From the NCBI RefSeq assembly GCF_023371205.1, contig NZ_JAMCCO010000002.1, positions 461,744 through 525,743 on the forward strand: a DNA stretch of 64,000 nt, in the 5' to 3' direction. A program made the position numbers and the translations under genes. Under the pieces are notes generated by a model. That model did not search any database. It saw only the letters and a program-made list of their open reading frames with translations, and was not told the DNA's origin. The stretch comes from Parvivirga hydrogeniphila (lineage in GTDB: Bacteria > Actinomycetota > Coriobacteriia > Anaerosomatales > Anaerosomataceae). Every line of letters begins with the position of its first letter. Positions within the stretch are counted from its first letter, which is position 1. Below are positions 1 through 9,697 of the stretch, piece after piece.

Positions 1-3000
1 AAGACCATCAACGCCCAGCAAGCGATGAGCATCGCGGGCGGCACGAGCGCGTATGCGAACGCAGGCGGCGACCACAACTACGCCGGATACGCGAGCGCGG
101 CGCACGGACCGTCAACGGTGCTGACGAACACCACCGAGCCGAACCCGGGCATCCAGTGCCTCGCGTGCCACAACAAGCACGCAAGCCGCGCCGACAAGCT
201 CGTGGACTACCGGTCGCAGAACACCACCGCCTCGCAGACGGGCGGCGCGGACATCTGCTTCGCGTGCCACTCCGCGACCTCGACCGACACGCGCATCGCC
301 GGTTCGGCGGCGCCGTTCTCGTGGAACGGCCGGGACGTGAAGGCGCAGTTCACGAACAGCGCCACCTACATCTCGCGGCACCCGTACCGGATCGTCGCCG
401 GCTCGTGGGTGACCGACACGATGACGGTGCTTTCCCACACGACGAAGTCCGAGTTCGACACGTACTCGCTCGTCAACGCCGCCACCACCGATTCCGCGGG
501 CGGCGAGATCCAGCTCGCCCAGTACACCACCTCGATCCAGGTGCCCGTGGTGTTCGGCATGTCGGGCGGCAGCACCACCTTCGACGAGTACACGCCGAGC
601 GCGAATGCGTGGAACACGCTCTACAACCCCGCCAGCAGCACGCTGGGGTGGAGCCCCGGAAGCGGCTCGAGCGCATTCGTCGTCAACAACCGCGTCTACA
701 TCACCCGCGGAGGCAGCAACACCACCCAGGGCTACTACGACATCTCCAGCAACTCCTGGAGCGCCGGCCAGGCGCTCCCGAACTCCATCGGCCAGGGCGG
801 CGACACCGCCGTGAATCCGCGCTCTGACTCCACCTGCGTATACTACACCCGCGCGAACGGTCAGTCCGCCATCATGTGGTGGAACTACACCGGCACCGGC
901 ACGGGCTCGTTCAACTTCCAGACCGGCGGCTCTGCAAGGACCCTCGGCATCGGATCGGCAATCGCGTTCGCGCCGGTGGCCAACCGACTCTTCGTGATCT
1001 ACCAGTCGGGCACCAACGGCGATGGACGCCTGTACTACAGGTCCTCGCCAGGCCGCTCAACGACGTCTGTTGACTTCACGCAAGGGGTCCAGGTGACCAG
1101 CGATGTGAACACGCGCTACGCCCGCATGACGTACTTCACCAAGAACGGCACCGAGTACCTGATGATCGTCGGCCGTGACACCGGAGACAACCGTGACACG
1201 ATCATCGTCTCGAACCTGGCTGGGACGCCGACTATCACCAACCTCAACATCGATCCGTTCGGAGCCGATCTCGGCGACGGCTGCGACCTCGAGTGGGACG
1301 GCGGCGACTACATCTACGCGATCCGCGGCGGCGGCCAGGCAGGCTTCGCCCGGATTCTCATCCCCGACGATCCCGCGAGCGCGGCCTCGTGGGACGCCTG
1401 GCAGTCGCTCGCCAACCCCCCGTGGGGCTCCAACTGGAACACTGGCTCGTCCATCGCTCCGGCGGCCTACACGACGACAGGGCTCGCGTACCGAACAAGC
1501 GGCACCGCGACGACCCCGGATATCACGCCTGACGCGTCCGTGCATCACTGGGGCACGGTGTCGTGGACCGAAGATGAGCCCGTCGGGACGGGCCTGCGCG
1601 TCAGCGTGCTCGGTTACAACGGCTCCTCGTGGACGACGATCGCAGCGTCGGTCGATGATAGCCCGATCAGCCTCGCCGCGTACGCCACCAGCGCATATCC
1701 GAGGATCCGCCTGGTCGCCGAGCTTTCCACGAGCGACAATCAGAAGACGCCGACGCTGTACGACTGGACGGTCACGGGCCTCTACGACCGGTACGTCACC
1801 GCGACCGGATCGCTCACCTGCGCGAACTGCCACAACGTGCACTACGTCGGGAAGGGCACGGCGGGCACCGCGTGGAGCATGGCGCGGGCGAGCGACCCCG
1901 ACAACACGAAGCTCGCAGCGCCCTCCTCGCCCACCGACTTCTGCCTGCGCTGCCACGACGGCGCGGCTGCTCCCGCTACGACGACGGCGACCTCCATCGT
2001 GCCGTACTCCGCGGCGTTCAGAGACGTGACGGCCCCCTTCTTCCCCGGGTGGAACAAGGCGGCCTCCGGCGTGGACTTCGCCTCGAGCGGCCACAAGGAG
2101 ACCACGATCCAAAAGCTCACGGGTCAGTTCGGCTGCCAGACCTGCCACGACCCGCACGCGTCGCAGAACCAGCGCCTGACCGCTATCACGCAGATCCCTG
2201 ACGGCTCCACGAGCACCGGCCACCTCAACGTCTCGCGCGACAACAGCACCACGTGGTCGGAGCAGGCGCTCTGCTACGGCTGCCACGACGGACGACGCAG
2301 CGGCACGTGCTCGTCGACCGGCTGTCACAACACCGACATGAGCTGGCTCAACGTCTCGGGCGCCTTCGGCCAGACCTACCGTCACCCCGTGGAGCGCTCC
2401 GGCCGTCACACCGACACCGAGACCGCCTCGCAGCTCGGCGCCTCGAACCGCCACGCGGAGTGCGTGGATTGCCACGATCCGCACGTCGCACGGCGCGGGC
2501 GTCACACCACCGGCAGCTCGCTTGCAGGCGAGGTCTTGCGCGGTGCCACGGGCGTGAAGCCGACGGCGTGGCCGAGCAACTGGACGGCGGTGCCTTCCGG
2601 CAACTGGACGACAGAACGGCTGAACGGCGAGACCTCCGACTACGAGGCGTACCTGTGCTTGAAGTGTCACAGCTCGTACAGCGGACAGCCGTTCACGGCG
2701 ACCCGCAGCAACAACGCAATCTACACCTCTACAGACCAGGCGCTGGAGTTCAACCCGAGCAACTTCTCGTACCACAACGTGCTCGGCCAAAGCACCGGCA
2801 TGCAGTCGAGCTTCACCTTCGTCGACAGCGGCGGCACCACGCGCAACGTGACGTGGGCGGTGCCGACCGTGAGCTTCTTCGTGAGCGGGTCGTCGTGGAC
2901 CGTGAACTCGATGATGACCTGCACTGAGTGCCACACCAACTCCACCGCAAGCGCGAAGGGCCCGCACGGCTCGAGCGTCGAGTGGCTGCTCGACCCCAAC

Positions 3001-3381
3001 TACACCACCGACTGGAAGACCGCATACCTGAGCAACACGACGAACGGCATGAGCTCGACGACGATCATCTGCGCGAAATGCCACGACCTGAACGGCCCAT
3101 CCGGCACGTGGAGCAACAACGTGCACTCCACGGGAGACCACCAGGGGAACTTCACCGACGGTGGCTGCGTGAAATGCCACATCAAGATTCCGCACGGGTG
3201 GAAGCGGCCGCGACTGTTGGTGCGGGTCACTGCAGACGGAACGTATGCGGGCAGCAGCTCCGGCCTGACGGCCGTCGGCATCTCGAACATCACGCTCAGC
3301 GGCGGGCAGGCGCAGTGGAGCAAGAACAACTGCTCCACGAACTGCGGTGAGCACGGCTCGATATCGCCGTACTGGCCGTGA
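1..3381 (+). CDS. Secreted multihaem c-type cytochrome with propeller-like insert (5'-partial)
   Basis: The frame is open from base 1, so the start and signal peptide lie upstream. Counting from the ATG at 25, about 1118 residues are visible. There are eleven CxxCH haem motifs plus one CX4CH (CSSTGCH). Two lie near residues 45 and 78; the other ten lie between about 599 and 1048. Between the second and third motifs sits a haem-free stretch of about 500 residues rich in Gly, Ser and Thr. It looks like a kelch/beta-propeller (about 170-470) followed by a jelly-roll-like segment (about 500-590). Many motifs continue as CHDPH or CHNxH, as in extracellular NapC/OmcX-like multihaem proteins. No transmembrane anchor is visible at the C-terminus. 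The likely role is electron transfer at or outside the cell surface. The family assignment as a multihaem cytochrome is firm; the partner and electron acceptor are unknown. Confidence 0.9.
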   Translation, partial: KTINAQQAMSIAGGTSAYANAGGDHNYAGYASAAHGPSTVLTNTTEPNPGIQCLACHNKHASRADKLVDYRSQNTTASQTGGADICFACHSATSTDTRIAGSAAPFSWNGRDVKAQFTNSATYISRHPYRIVAGSWVTDTMTVLSHTTKSEFDTYSLVNAATTDSAGGEIQLAQYTTSIQVPVVFGMSGGSTTFDEYTPSANAWNTLYNPASSTLGWSPGSGSSAFVVNNRVYITRGGSNTTQGYYDISSNSWSAGQALPNSIGQGGDTAVNPRSDSTCVYYTRANGQSAIMWWNYTGTGTGSFNFQTGGSARTLGIGSAIAFAPVANRLFVIYQSGTNGDGRLYYRSSPGRSTTSVDFTQGVQVTSDVNTRYARMTYFTKNGTEYLMIVGRDTGDNRDTIIVSNLAGTPTITNLNIDPFGADLGDGCDLEWDGGDYIYAIRGGGQAGFARILIPDDPASAASWDAWQSLANPPWGSNWNTGSSIAPAAYTTTGLAYRTSGTATTPDITPDASVHHWGTVSWTEDEPVGTGLRVSVLGYNGSSWTTIAASVDDSPISLAAYATSAYPRIRLVAELSTSDNQKTPTLYDWTVTGLYDRYVTATGSLTCANCHNVHYVGKGTAGTAWSMARASDPDNTKLAAPSSPTDFCLRCHDGAAAPATTTATSIVPYSAAFRDVTAPFFPGWNKAASGVDFASSGHKETTIQKLTGQFGCQTCHDPHASQNQRLTAITQIPDGSTSTGHLNVSRDNSTTWSEQALCYGCHDGRRSGTCSSTGCHNTDMSWLNVSGAFGQTYRHPVERSGRHTDTETASQLGASNRHAECVDCHDPHVARRGRHTTGSSLAGEVLRGATGVKPTAWPSNWTAVPSGNWTTERLNGETSDYEAYLCLKCHSSYSGQPFTATRSNNAIYTSTDQALEFNPSNFSYHNVLGQSTGMQSSFTFVDSGGTTRNVTWAVPTVSFFVSGSSWTVNSMMTCTECHTNSTASAKGPHGSSVEWLLDPNYTTDWKTAYLSNTTNGMSSTTIICAKCHDLNGPSGTWSNNVHSTGDHQGNFTDGGCVKCHIKIPHGWKRPRLLVRVTADGTYAGSSSGLTAVGISNITLSGGQAQWSKNNCSTNCGEHGSISPYWP

Positions 3382-3404
3382 TCCGCACGACCTGCACGAC
3401 CTTC

Positions 3405-3433
3405 CGCAGAGCCGGCCGCGCGCCGGCTCTGCG
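3405..3433 (+). terminator. Strong intergenic hairpin after the cytochrome gene
   Basis: A perfect 12-bp stem (3405-3416 with 3422-3433, 5-nt loop) lies 23 bp after the cytochrome stop. No T-run follows, so it is a GC hairpin of the kind common in high-GC genomes rather than a classical intrinsic terminator. It could also protect the 3' end of the transcript. Confidence 0.5.
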
Positions 3434-3460
3434 TGCGTGCGCGCCTGGCACGCCGCGTGC

Positions 3461-3466
3461 TAGAGT
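3461..3466 (+). promoter_or_regulatory. Putative extended -10 (TGCTAGAGT)
   Basis: TAGAGT preceded by TGC lies 11 bp before the ATG at 3477. The same TGCTAGA(A/G)T box occurs upstream of the V-ATPase operon and of the M23 gene at 30331. Its closeness to the ATG implies a very short or leaderless transcript. No clear -35 is seen. Confidence 0.4.
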
Positions 3467-3476
3467 ACGCAACGCC

Positions 3477-4598
3477 ATGGGTCTTCGGGGCCGATACACA
3501 CTCATCTTCCGTGCGCTTGCCGCGTCGCTGCTCGTCTGCTCACTCGCGACGCCTGCTCTCGCGCTGCCAGGCGAGACAGCACAGCACGCCGCTCCCGCTC
3601 GCGATCTGGCGTCGCTTCAGGCGCAGGTCGATGCGCTCAAGGCCGAGCTCGACGCGCTCGACCGTGAGCTTGGGATCGCCGCCGAGGAGTACAACGCCGC
3701 GCGCGACCAGCTCGCGCTCGCGCGCGCTCGCGCCGAGGCCGCCGTGGTCGACCTCGCGGCCGCCGAGGTCGCCCTCGCCGAGCAGCAGCGACTGCTGGAG
3801 AGGCGGGCGGCCGCGGTCTACCGCGATGGCGCCGAGCACCCGCTCGCGACCCTGCTCGCATCGGAATCGCTGTCGGATCTCATCGCGCGCCTGCGCTTCT
3901 TGGGCGCCCTCGGGGAAGCGGACGCTCGCGCCGCCGCTTCGCTCGAAGCGCAGCGAGACTTCGCTCGGCGCACCGCTGAGGAGGCCGAGCAGGCCGCCAA
4001 GCGCGCTGAAGAGCTCGAGTTCGAGCTTTCGGCCCGCAAGATCGAGATCGAGCTCCGCATCCAGGAGCGCCAGGAGATGCTCGCGAACGCGCAGGCAGAG
4101 GTGCTCACGCTGCTCGCTGAGGAGTCCGCTGAGCGCCAACGCGAGGAGGCGGCGTTCCTGCGGCAGCTCCTCGCGGGCTCTGAAGGCACCATCACCGTGC
4201 AGCCGGGCTCGCCCGTCGAGACCGCCCTTGCCTACATCGGCGTCCCGTACGTGTGGGGCGGGGCAAGCCCGTCGGGCGGCTTCGACTGCTCCGGCCTCGT
4301 CATGTACGTGTTCGCGCAGCACGGCGTGCGTCTGCCGCACTACTCGCGCGCGCAGTTCGCCTTGGGCGAGCGCGTCGCTCCGGCAGACCTCCGCCCAGGC
4401 GACGTGGTATTCTTCGGCAATCCGGTGTACCACGTGGGAATCTACGTGGGCGGAGGCTGGTTCGTGCACGCGCCGCGCACGGGGGACGTGGTGCGCGTGG
4501 CGAGGCTCGCTGACCGGTCGGACTACGCTGGCGCCCGCCGGTACGCCTGGAGCCTCCGCACGGGAGCACCGCTGCAGGCGAGCGCCTCGCAGCCGTAA
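3477..4598 (+). CDS. Secreted coiled-coil NlpC/P60 peptidoglycan hydrolase
   Basis: 373 aa. An N-terminal signal peptide (hydrophobic stretch ALAASLLVCSLATPALA) is followed by a long charged coiled coil (about residues 40-235). A C-terminal NlpC/P60 domain carries the catalytic Cys in GGFDCSGLV (C271), the active His in VYHVGIYVGG (H319), and a third polar residue in GWFVHAP (H331). This is the CwlO/RipA/PcsB-like layout: a coiled coil restrains a D,L-endopeptidase that cuts peptide stems during growth or division. The ATG at 3477 was chosen because it begins directly before the signal peptide; an upstream in-frame ATG at 3378 would overlap the cytochrome stop. Its coiled coil shares the (R)xxxxYxxG...LL...S..DL..R pattern with the proteins at 30331 and 53809. 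Confidence 0.88.
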   Translation: MGLRGRYTLIFRALAASLLVCSLATPALALPGETAQHAAPARDLASLQAQVDALKAELDALDRELGIAAEEYNAARDQLALARARAEAAVVDLAAAEVALAEQQRLLERRAAAVYRDGAEHPLATLLASESLSDLIARLRFLGALGEADARAAASLEAQRDFARRTAEEAEQAAKRAEELEFELSARKIEIELRIQERQEMLANAQAEVLTLLAEESAERQREEAAFLRQLLAGSEGTITVQPGSPVETALAYIGVPYVWGGASPSGGFDCSGLVMYVFAQHGVRLPHYSRAQFALGERVAPADLRPGDVVFFGNPVYHVGIYVGGGWFVHAPRTGDVVRVARLADRSDYAGARRYAWSLRTGAPLQASASQP

Positions 4599-4613
4599 CG
4601 AGAGAGGGGGACC

Positions 4614-6056
4614 ATGCGCGACATCGCCCTGGCGGCGCTCGACGCCGCCACGCTCGCGGGCGCTTCGTACGCCGACGCCCGCGTCGTCCTTGAACGCTCC
4701 GAGACCGTCTCGGTGCGCACCGGCCGCGTCGACGCCATCGCCTCGAGCGAGAGCCACGGGCTCGGCGTCCGGGTGATCGCGGACGGCGCGTGGGGATTCT
4801 CGGCCACCGCAGATCTCTCGCCCGATGGCATCCGGCAGGCGGCCCGCGAAGCGGTGGCGCTCGCGCGCGCGGCCGCTCGCACCTGGAGCGCGCCCGTGCG
4901 CGTCGCCGACGCACCGGTCGTCACCGACCAGTGGCGCGGCCGGTGCGAGATCGACCCGTTCGCCGTGTCCCTCGGCGACAAGCTCGCGCTCCTTCTGACC
5001 GCTGACGAGGCGATGCGCGCTGAACCGCTCGTCACGGTGACCGCGGGGTCCATCGACGCGTTCGGCGTCGACAAGGTCTTCGCTTCCACGGAAGGCTCGG
5101 TCATCGAGCAGTCGTACACCGAGGTCGGCGCCGGCATCGTGGCGTACGCGATCACCGACGGCGAGGTGCACCCGCGCTCGTACCCGAACTCGCACGGAGG
5201 ACAGACCGTGCAGGCAGGCTGGGAGGCTGTGCTCGCGCTCGACCTTGCCGGCAACGCCCCGCGCATCGCAGAGCAGGCGGCTGCGCTCACCCGCGCGATG
5301 CCGTGCCCGAGCACCACCACCACCGTCATCCTCGACGGCAGCCAGGTGGCGCTGCAGGTCCACGAATCCATCGGGCACCCCACCGAGCTCGACCGCGTCT
5401 TGGGCGACGAAGCGGCCTTCGCGGGCACCTCGTGGGTGCGAGCCGCCGACCTGAACGCGCTCACCTACGGCTCCGAGCACCTGAACGTGGTGGCCGACGC
5501 CACGACCCCGGGCTCGATCGGCAGCTTCGGCTACGACGACGAGGGCGTTCCGGCGCAGCGGTTCGACATCGTGAGACGAGGCGTGCTCACAGGCTTCCTG
5601 TCGTCTCGTGAGTCAGCAGCCGCCATTGGTCGGTCGAGCACCGGCTGCGCGCGAGCGAGCGAGTGGAACCGCATCCCGCTCGTCCGCATGACGACGGTGT
5701 CGCTCGAACCAGGCATCTGGGACTTCGACGATCTGGTGGCCGACACCGACGAGGGCATCTACATGGAGACCAACAGCTCGTGGTCGATCGACGACAAGCG
5801 GCTGAACTTCCAGTTCGCCTGCGAGATCGGCTGGGAGATCAAGGGGGGCAAGCTCGGCCGCATGATCAAGAACCCGAACTACACCGGCATCACGCCTGCG
5901 TTCTGGGGCTCGCTCGACGCCGTGTGCTCGCCGAAGCACTGGCAGGTGTGGGGCGTCCCGAACTGCGGGAAGGGCGAACCGATGCAGGTGGCGCACGTGG
6001 CGCACGGCGCTGCGCCGGCCCGCTTCCGCAACGTCCAGGTGGGGGTGGCGCGATGA
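4614..6056 (+). CDS. tldD: TldD metalloprotease subunit
   Basis: 480 aa. It carries the TldD zinc motif HExxxH as HESIGHPTE (H250, E251, H255), followed by the conserved GSFGYDDEG segment and the C-terminal MIKNPNYTGITP-type region of the TldD/PmbA family. With TldE it forms a heterodimeric protease that degrades unfolded peptides and matures some modified peptides. An RBS (GAGAGAGGGGGACC) precedes the ATG. The stop overlaps the tldE start by 4 bp (ATGA), so the two are translationally coupled. Confidence 0.95.
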   Translation: MRDIALAALDAATLAGASYADARVVLERSETVSVRTGRVDAIASSESHGLGVRVIADGAWGFSATADLSPDGIRQAAREAVALARAAARTWSAPVRVADAPVVTDQWRGRCEIDPFAVSLGDKLALLLTADEAMRAEPLVTVTAGSIDAFGVDKVFASTEGSVIEQSYTEVGAGIVAYAITDGEVHPRSYPNSHGGQTVQAGWEAVLALDLAGNAPRIAEQAAALTRAMPCPSTTTTVILDGSQVALQVHESIGHPTELDRVLGDEAAFAGTSWVRAADLNALTYGSEHLNVVADATTPGSIGSFGYDDEGVPAQRFDIVRRGVLTGFLSSRESAAAIGRSSTGCARASEWNRIPLVRMTTVSLEPGIWDFDDLVADTDEGIYMETNSSWSIDDKRLNFQFACEIGWEIKGGKLGRMIKNPNYTGITPAFWGSLDAVCSPKHWQVWGVPNCGKGEPMQVAHVAHGAAPARFRNVQVGVAR

Positions 6057-7396
6057 GGCCGCACGAGATCGCTGCCGGGATCGCCGAGCAGACGCTCGCC
6101 CTCGCCCAGGGCGACGAGGTCGAGGTGCTCGCCACCGTCGAGCGCTCTGCGCTCACCCGCTTCGCCAACAACCGCATCCACCAGAACGTCGCCGAGCGCT
6201 CAGCGAGCGTCTCGGTGCGCGTCGTCGTCGGCTCGCGGCAGGGCTGCGCGTCCACCGACCGCGTGGACGCCGCGTCGCTCGCGCGCTGCTGCGAGCGGGC
6301 GCGGGAGGCCGCGCTGCACGCGCCGGACGACCCCTCGTTCCCGGAGCTGCCCGGACCTGCCGACGCTCCGACCGTGCTGGAGCGCCCGCTTCCCGACCTG
6401 GACGCCTTCGACGCCGACGCGCGCGCGCAGGCCGCTGCCGCCATCATCGCGCAGTCCGCCGAGCGTGACCTCACGGCCGCCGGAACCGTCTCGGCAAGCG
6501 CAACAGGCATCGCCGTCGCGAACTCGCGCGGCGTCCATTCGGCCGCCACGACCGGTGCGGCGCGCGCAACCGTCCTTTCGATGCACCCGAGCGGTGCGAG
6601 CGGCTGGGCGTCGTGGCTGGGCGCAGACCCCTCCGGGCTTCCCGCCGCCTCGCTCGGCGACCGCGCGGCGCTGCTCTCAGAGCGCTCCGTGGGCGCCGAG
6701 CCGCTCGAGCCCGGCGAGTACCCGGTCGTGCTCGCGCCTGATGCGGTCGCGGACCTGCTCGACTTCCTCGGCTACACCTCGTTCGGCGCGCGCGCGTACT
6801 TCGAGCGCTCGTCGTTCATCGCGCTGCACGAAGGCGAGCAGCTCTTCCCCGCCTCGCTCACGATCGTCGACGACGCGCGTACGCCGGAAACCGTCGGGCT
6901 GCCGTTCGACTTCGAGGGCGTCGCCAAACAGCGCGTCGCGCTCATCGACCGCGGCGTGCCTGCGGGCATCGTCACGGACTCGTACTGGGCCGCCAAGCTC
7001 GACCGCGCGAACACCGGGCACGCGCTTCCAGCGCCCAACCCCTGGGGCCCGATGCCGCTCAACCTCGCCATCGAGCCTGGCGACGCCACGATCGACGAGA
7101 TGATCGGGAGCATCGAGCGCGGCGTGTACGTGACGCGCTTCCACTACGTGAACGTCGAGGACCCGGCGGAGGTGCTGCTCACCGGCATGACGCGCGACGG
7201 CACCTTCCTCATCGAGGACGGTCGGCTGACGCGCCCGCTCACCAACGCGAGGTTCACGCAAAGCGTGGTCGAAGCGCTCACGGGGCTTCAGGCGATCGGC
7301 CGCGACCGCGAACTCATCGGCACCGAAGAAGGCGGAGCCTGCCTCGCGCCGGCGCTTGCGCTGGCGTCGTGGCGCTTCACGGGACAGACGGGCTAG
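6053..7396 (+). CDS. tldE: TldE/PmbA family protein
   Basis: 447 aa; non-catalytic partner of TldD, with no HExxxH motif. It shares the family fold, with the conserved LTRFANNRIHQN segment near the N-terminus and GCASTD after it. The ATG at 6053 overlaps the tldD stop. The annotated start replaces a much longer upstream reading that would lie inside tldD. It converges with the V-ATPase subunit D gene and the two stops overlap by 4 bp. The substrate is unknown; no peptide-modification gene is adjacent. Confidence 0.93.
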   Translation: MRPHEIAAGIAEQTLALAQGDEVEVLATVERSALTRFANNRIHQNVAERSASVSVRVVVGSRQGCASTDRVDAASLARCCERAREAALHAPDDPSFPELPGPADAPTVLERPLPDLDAFDADARAQAAAAIIAQSAERDLTAAGTVSASATGIAVANSRGVHSAATTGAARATVLSMHPSGASGWASWLGADPSGLPAASLGDRAALLSERSVGAEPLEPGEYPVVLAPDAVADLLDFLGYTSFGARAYFERSSFIALHEGEQLFPASLTIVDDARTPETVGLPFDFEGVAKQRVALIDRGVPAGIVTDSYWAAKLDRANTGHALPAPNPWGPMPLNLAIEPGDATIDEMIGSIERGVYVTRFHYVNVEDPAEVLLTGMTRDGTFLIEDGRLTRPLTNARFTQSVVEALTGLQAIGRDRELIGTEEGGACLAPALALASWRFTGQTG

Positions 7397-8049
7397 CCGG
7401 CGTCGGCGGCGGCGTCCTCGGCCGTGCGCTGCTGCTCGAGCATGTCCTTCACCTTCATCAGCCGGGTGAGGTTGCCGCGCTCGGCCTCGTCGAGCTTCAT
7501 CTGCACGCTCTTGATGGTCTCGACGATCGACGGGATGAGCACGTGCTCGAGCGCGTTCACGCGCCTGCGCGTGCGCTCGATCTCCGCCGCGAGAAGCTCG
7601 ATGGCCTTCTCGCGCTCCGCAAGCTCGATCATGAGCGGAAGCGTCTCTGCGAGCGCTTCGAGCGCTTCGTCGAGCACCGCCGGCATCGTGCCGAGCGAGT
7701 ACCCGCCCGGCTGCGGGATTGCTTCTGCCTCGATCTCAGGGACGCGCACGCTCATCACGTTGCGCTCCGCCGTCGTCAGGAGCTCCGCAGGCTCACCGGC
7801 GAGCAGCGCCTGGGCGAGGTCGGTGCGCCCGGCCTCTGCGCGCGCCACCGCGAGCAGCGCGTAGGCATGCGCGAGCCGCGCTTCCACCTCGCGACGCAGA
7901 CGGCGGCTGTCTGAGATACGCGCCAAGAACTCCTTCAAAAGCTCGTCGAACTTGTCCTTGAGCAGCTTGTGGCCGCGCTTGGCCACGTCGCGCCTGCGCT
8001 TGAGATTCAGCAGCTCCATCCGGTTGGGGTTGACGCGCAGCACGCTCAT
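7393..8049 (-). CDS. atpD: V-type ATPase subunit D
   Basis: 218 aa. The opening (NPNRMELLNLKRRRDVAKRG) is the hallmark of V/A-type ATPase subunit D, the long antiparallel coiled coil of the central rotor shaft. Length fits the family (about 200-220). It is the last gene of the ATPase operon, 3 bp after the small membrane protein gene. Its stop overlaps the convergent tldE stop. Confidence 0.95.
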   Translation of the reverse strand: MSVLRVNPNRMELLNLKRRRDVAKRGHKLLKDKFDELLKEFLARISDSRRLRREVEARLAHAYALLAVARAEAGRTDLAQALLAGEPAELLTTAERNVMSVRVPEIEAEAIPQPGGYSLGTMPAVLDEALEALAETLPLMIELAEREKAIELLAAEIERTRRRVNALEHVLIPSIVETIKSVQMKLDEAERGNLTRLMKVKDMLEQQRTAEDAAADAG

Positions 8050-8052
8050 CGG

Positions 8053-8265
8053 CTACCTCCGCACCAGCGCCGAGACGACGATCGCCGCCGCGACGAGCAG
8101 GAGGATCGCGTTCATCACGCGGATGATGACGACGCCGGTCGGCGCCGTCGCGCCGGCCCGCTTGTACATGCCGGCCATGTACGCGTTGAACGCCACGAGC
8201 GCCAGGAAGAACAGCGCCATCCCCACGACGAGCGCGATGCGCAGCGACTCGACGAGCCCGCTCAT
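8053..8265 (-). CDS. Unrecognised 70-aa two-helix membrane protein within the V-ATPase operon
   Basis: 70 aa with two hydrophobic segments (about 9-30 and 45-66) separated by a short loop with Lys-Arg (YKRAGATAP). It sits 4 bp after subunit B and 3 bp before subunit D, so it is surely co-transcribed and probably co-translated. It does not look like a duplicated subunit K hairpin: no membrane Glu or Gln is present in the helices. I do not recognise the family. Its position suggests an accessory or assembly role for the ATPase, which is inference only. Confidence 0.75.
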   Translation of the reverse strand: MSGLVESLRIALVVGMALFFLALVAFNAYMAGMYKRAGATAPTGVVIIRVMNAILLLVAAAIVVSALVRR

Positions 8266-8269
8266 CGCC

Positions 8270-9697
8270 CTACGCCTCCCCCGCGCCCGCAGCCTCGGCG
8301 GTGGGCAGGTACTTCTCCACGTACGCGTCTTTGATGCGCTTCAGTTCGCTCCGCGGCAGCATCGCCGCCAGCTCCCAGCCGATGGCGAGCGTCTCGGCCA
8401 CCGAGCGCTCCTCGTGCTTGCCTTGGCGGATGAAGCGGTCCTCGAACGCGTCCGCGAACGCCACGAACGCCTTGTCGGTCTCCGAGAGCGCCGCCTCGCC
8501 CAGGATGACCGCGAGCTCCTTCGCTTGCAGACCGCGCGCGTACGCGCCGAACAGCTGGTTCGAGAGGTCCGCGTGGTCCTCGCGCGTCTTGCCCGGCCCG
8601 ATGCCCTTCTGCTTCAGGCGCGAAAGCGACGGCAGCACCGCGACAGGCGGGTAGATGCCGCGCCGGTGCAGGTTGCGGTCCAAGATGATCTGGCCCTCGG
8701 TGATGTAGCCGGTGAGGTCCGGGATCGGGTGCGTCTTGTCGTCGTCGGGCATCGACAGGATCGGCACCTGCGTGATCGACCCGCGCTTGCCCTTGATGCG
8801 CCCCGCGCGCTCGTAGATGGTGGCGAGGTCGGTGTAGAGGTAGCCCGGGTACCCGCGGCGGCCCGGCACCTCCTTGCGCGCGGCCGAGACTTCGCGCAGC
8901 GCCTCGCAGTAGTAGGTCATGTCCGTGAGGATGACGAGCACGTGCATGTCGCACTCGTACGCGAGGTGCTCCGCTGCCGTGAGCGCCATGCGCGGCGTGG
9001 CGATGCGCTCGACGGCCGGGTCGTCGGCGAGGTTCAAGAACAGCACCGCGCGCTCGATGGCAGAGGTCGTGCGGAACTCGTTCTTGAAGAACTCCGCGTC
9101 CTCGAAGGTGATGCCCATCGCCGCGAAGACGACGGCGAACTCGCCTTCCATCTTCTTGCCGACCTCGTCGGGCCGCTCGCTGCGCACGAGCACCGCGCTT
9201 TGGCGCGCAATCTGCGCCGCAAGCTCGTTGTGTGGGAGCCCCGAGCCTGAGAAGATCGGCAGCTTCTGACCGCGCACGAGCGGGTTCAGGCCGTCGATGG
9301 CCGAGATGCCGGTCTGGATGAAGTCGTCCGGGAAGTCGCGCGCAGTGGGGTTGATGGGCGAGCCGTGGATCGGCAGCCGCTTCTCGGGGATGATCTCGGG
9401 CCCGCCGTCGATGGGGCGCCCCAGCCCGTCGAAGACGCGGCCGAGCATGTCCCGGCTGACTCCGAGCTCGAGCGGGCGGCCCAGGAACTTCGCCTTCGTG
9501 CCCGCCGGGTTCGAGCCGCGCGTCCCCTCGAACGCCTGCACGAGCGCGACCGAGCCGTTGACCTCGAGCACGTTGCCGAGCGAACGCGTGCCGTCCGGGT
9601 ATTCGAGCTCGACGAGCTCGCCGTAGGTGACGTCGACGACGCTGTCGATGAGCAGGAGCGGGCCGACGATCTCGCGCGTGGTCATGTACTCGCGCAT
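8270..9697 (-). CDS. atpB: V-type ATPase subunit B
   Basis: 475 aa; regulatory, non-catalytic subunit of the A3B3 head. It shows the family sequence [15 protein letters not shown], the degenerate nucleotide site [18 protein letters not shown] in place of a Walker A, and [20 protein letters not shown]. Length is typical (about 460-475). The start at 9697 has an RBS (GGAGGTGA) 9 nt upstream and shares one base with the stop of subunit A (TGATG). Confidence 0.97.
   Translation of the reverse strand: MREYMTTREIVGPLLLIDSVVDVTYGELVELEYPDGTRSLGNVLEVNGSVALVQAFEGTRGSNPAGTKAKFLGRPLELGVSRDMLGRVFDGLGRPIDGGPEIIPEKRLPIHGSPINPTARDFPDDFIQTGISAIDGLNPLVRGQKLPIFSGSGLPHNELAAQIARQSAVLVRSERPDEVGKKMEGEFAVVFAAMGITFEDAEFFKNEFRTTSAIERAVLFLNLADDPAVERIATPRMALTAAEHLAYECDMHVLVILTDMTYYCEALREVSAARKEVPGRRGYPGYLYTDLATIYERAGRIKGKRGSITQVPILSMPDDDKTHPIPDLTGYITEGQIILDRNLHRRGIYPPVAVLPSLSRLKQKGIGPGKTREDHADLSNQLFGAYARGLQAKELAVILGEAALSETDKAFVAFADAFEDRFIRQGKHEERSVAETLAIGWELAAMLPRSELKRIKDAYVEKYLPTAEAAGAGEA

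Noticed and set aside
1057..3354. 765-residue open frame on the minus strand opposite the cytochrome gene
   Set aside because: Shadow of a high-GC coding region: Arg/Ala/Val-rich with no motif, while the plus strand has twelve haem motifs.
3489..3496. GCCGATAC just after the ATG of the NlpC/P60 gene
   Set aside because: Inside the signal-peptide codons, with no usable start downstream and a poor -35 (GCAAC).
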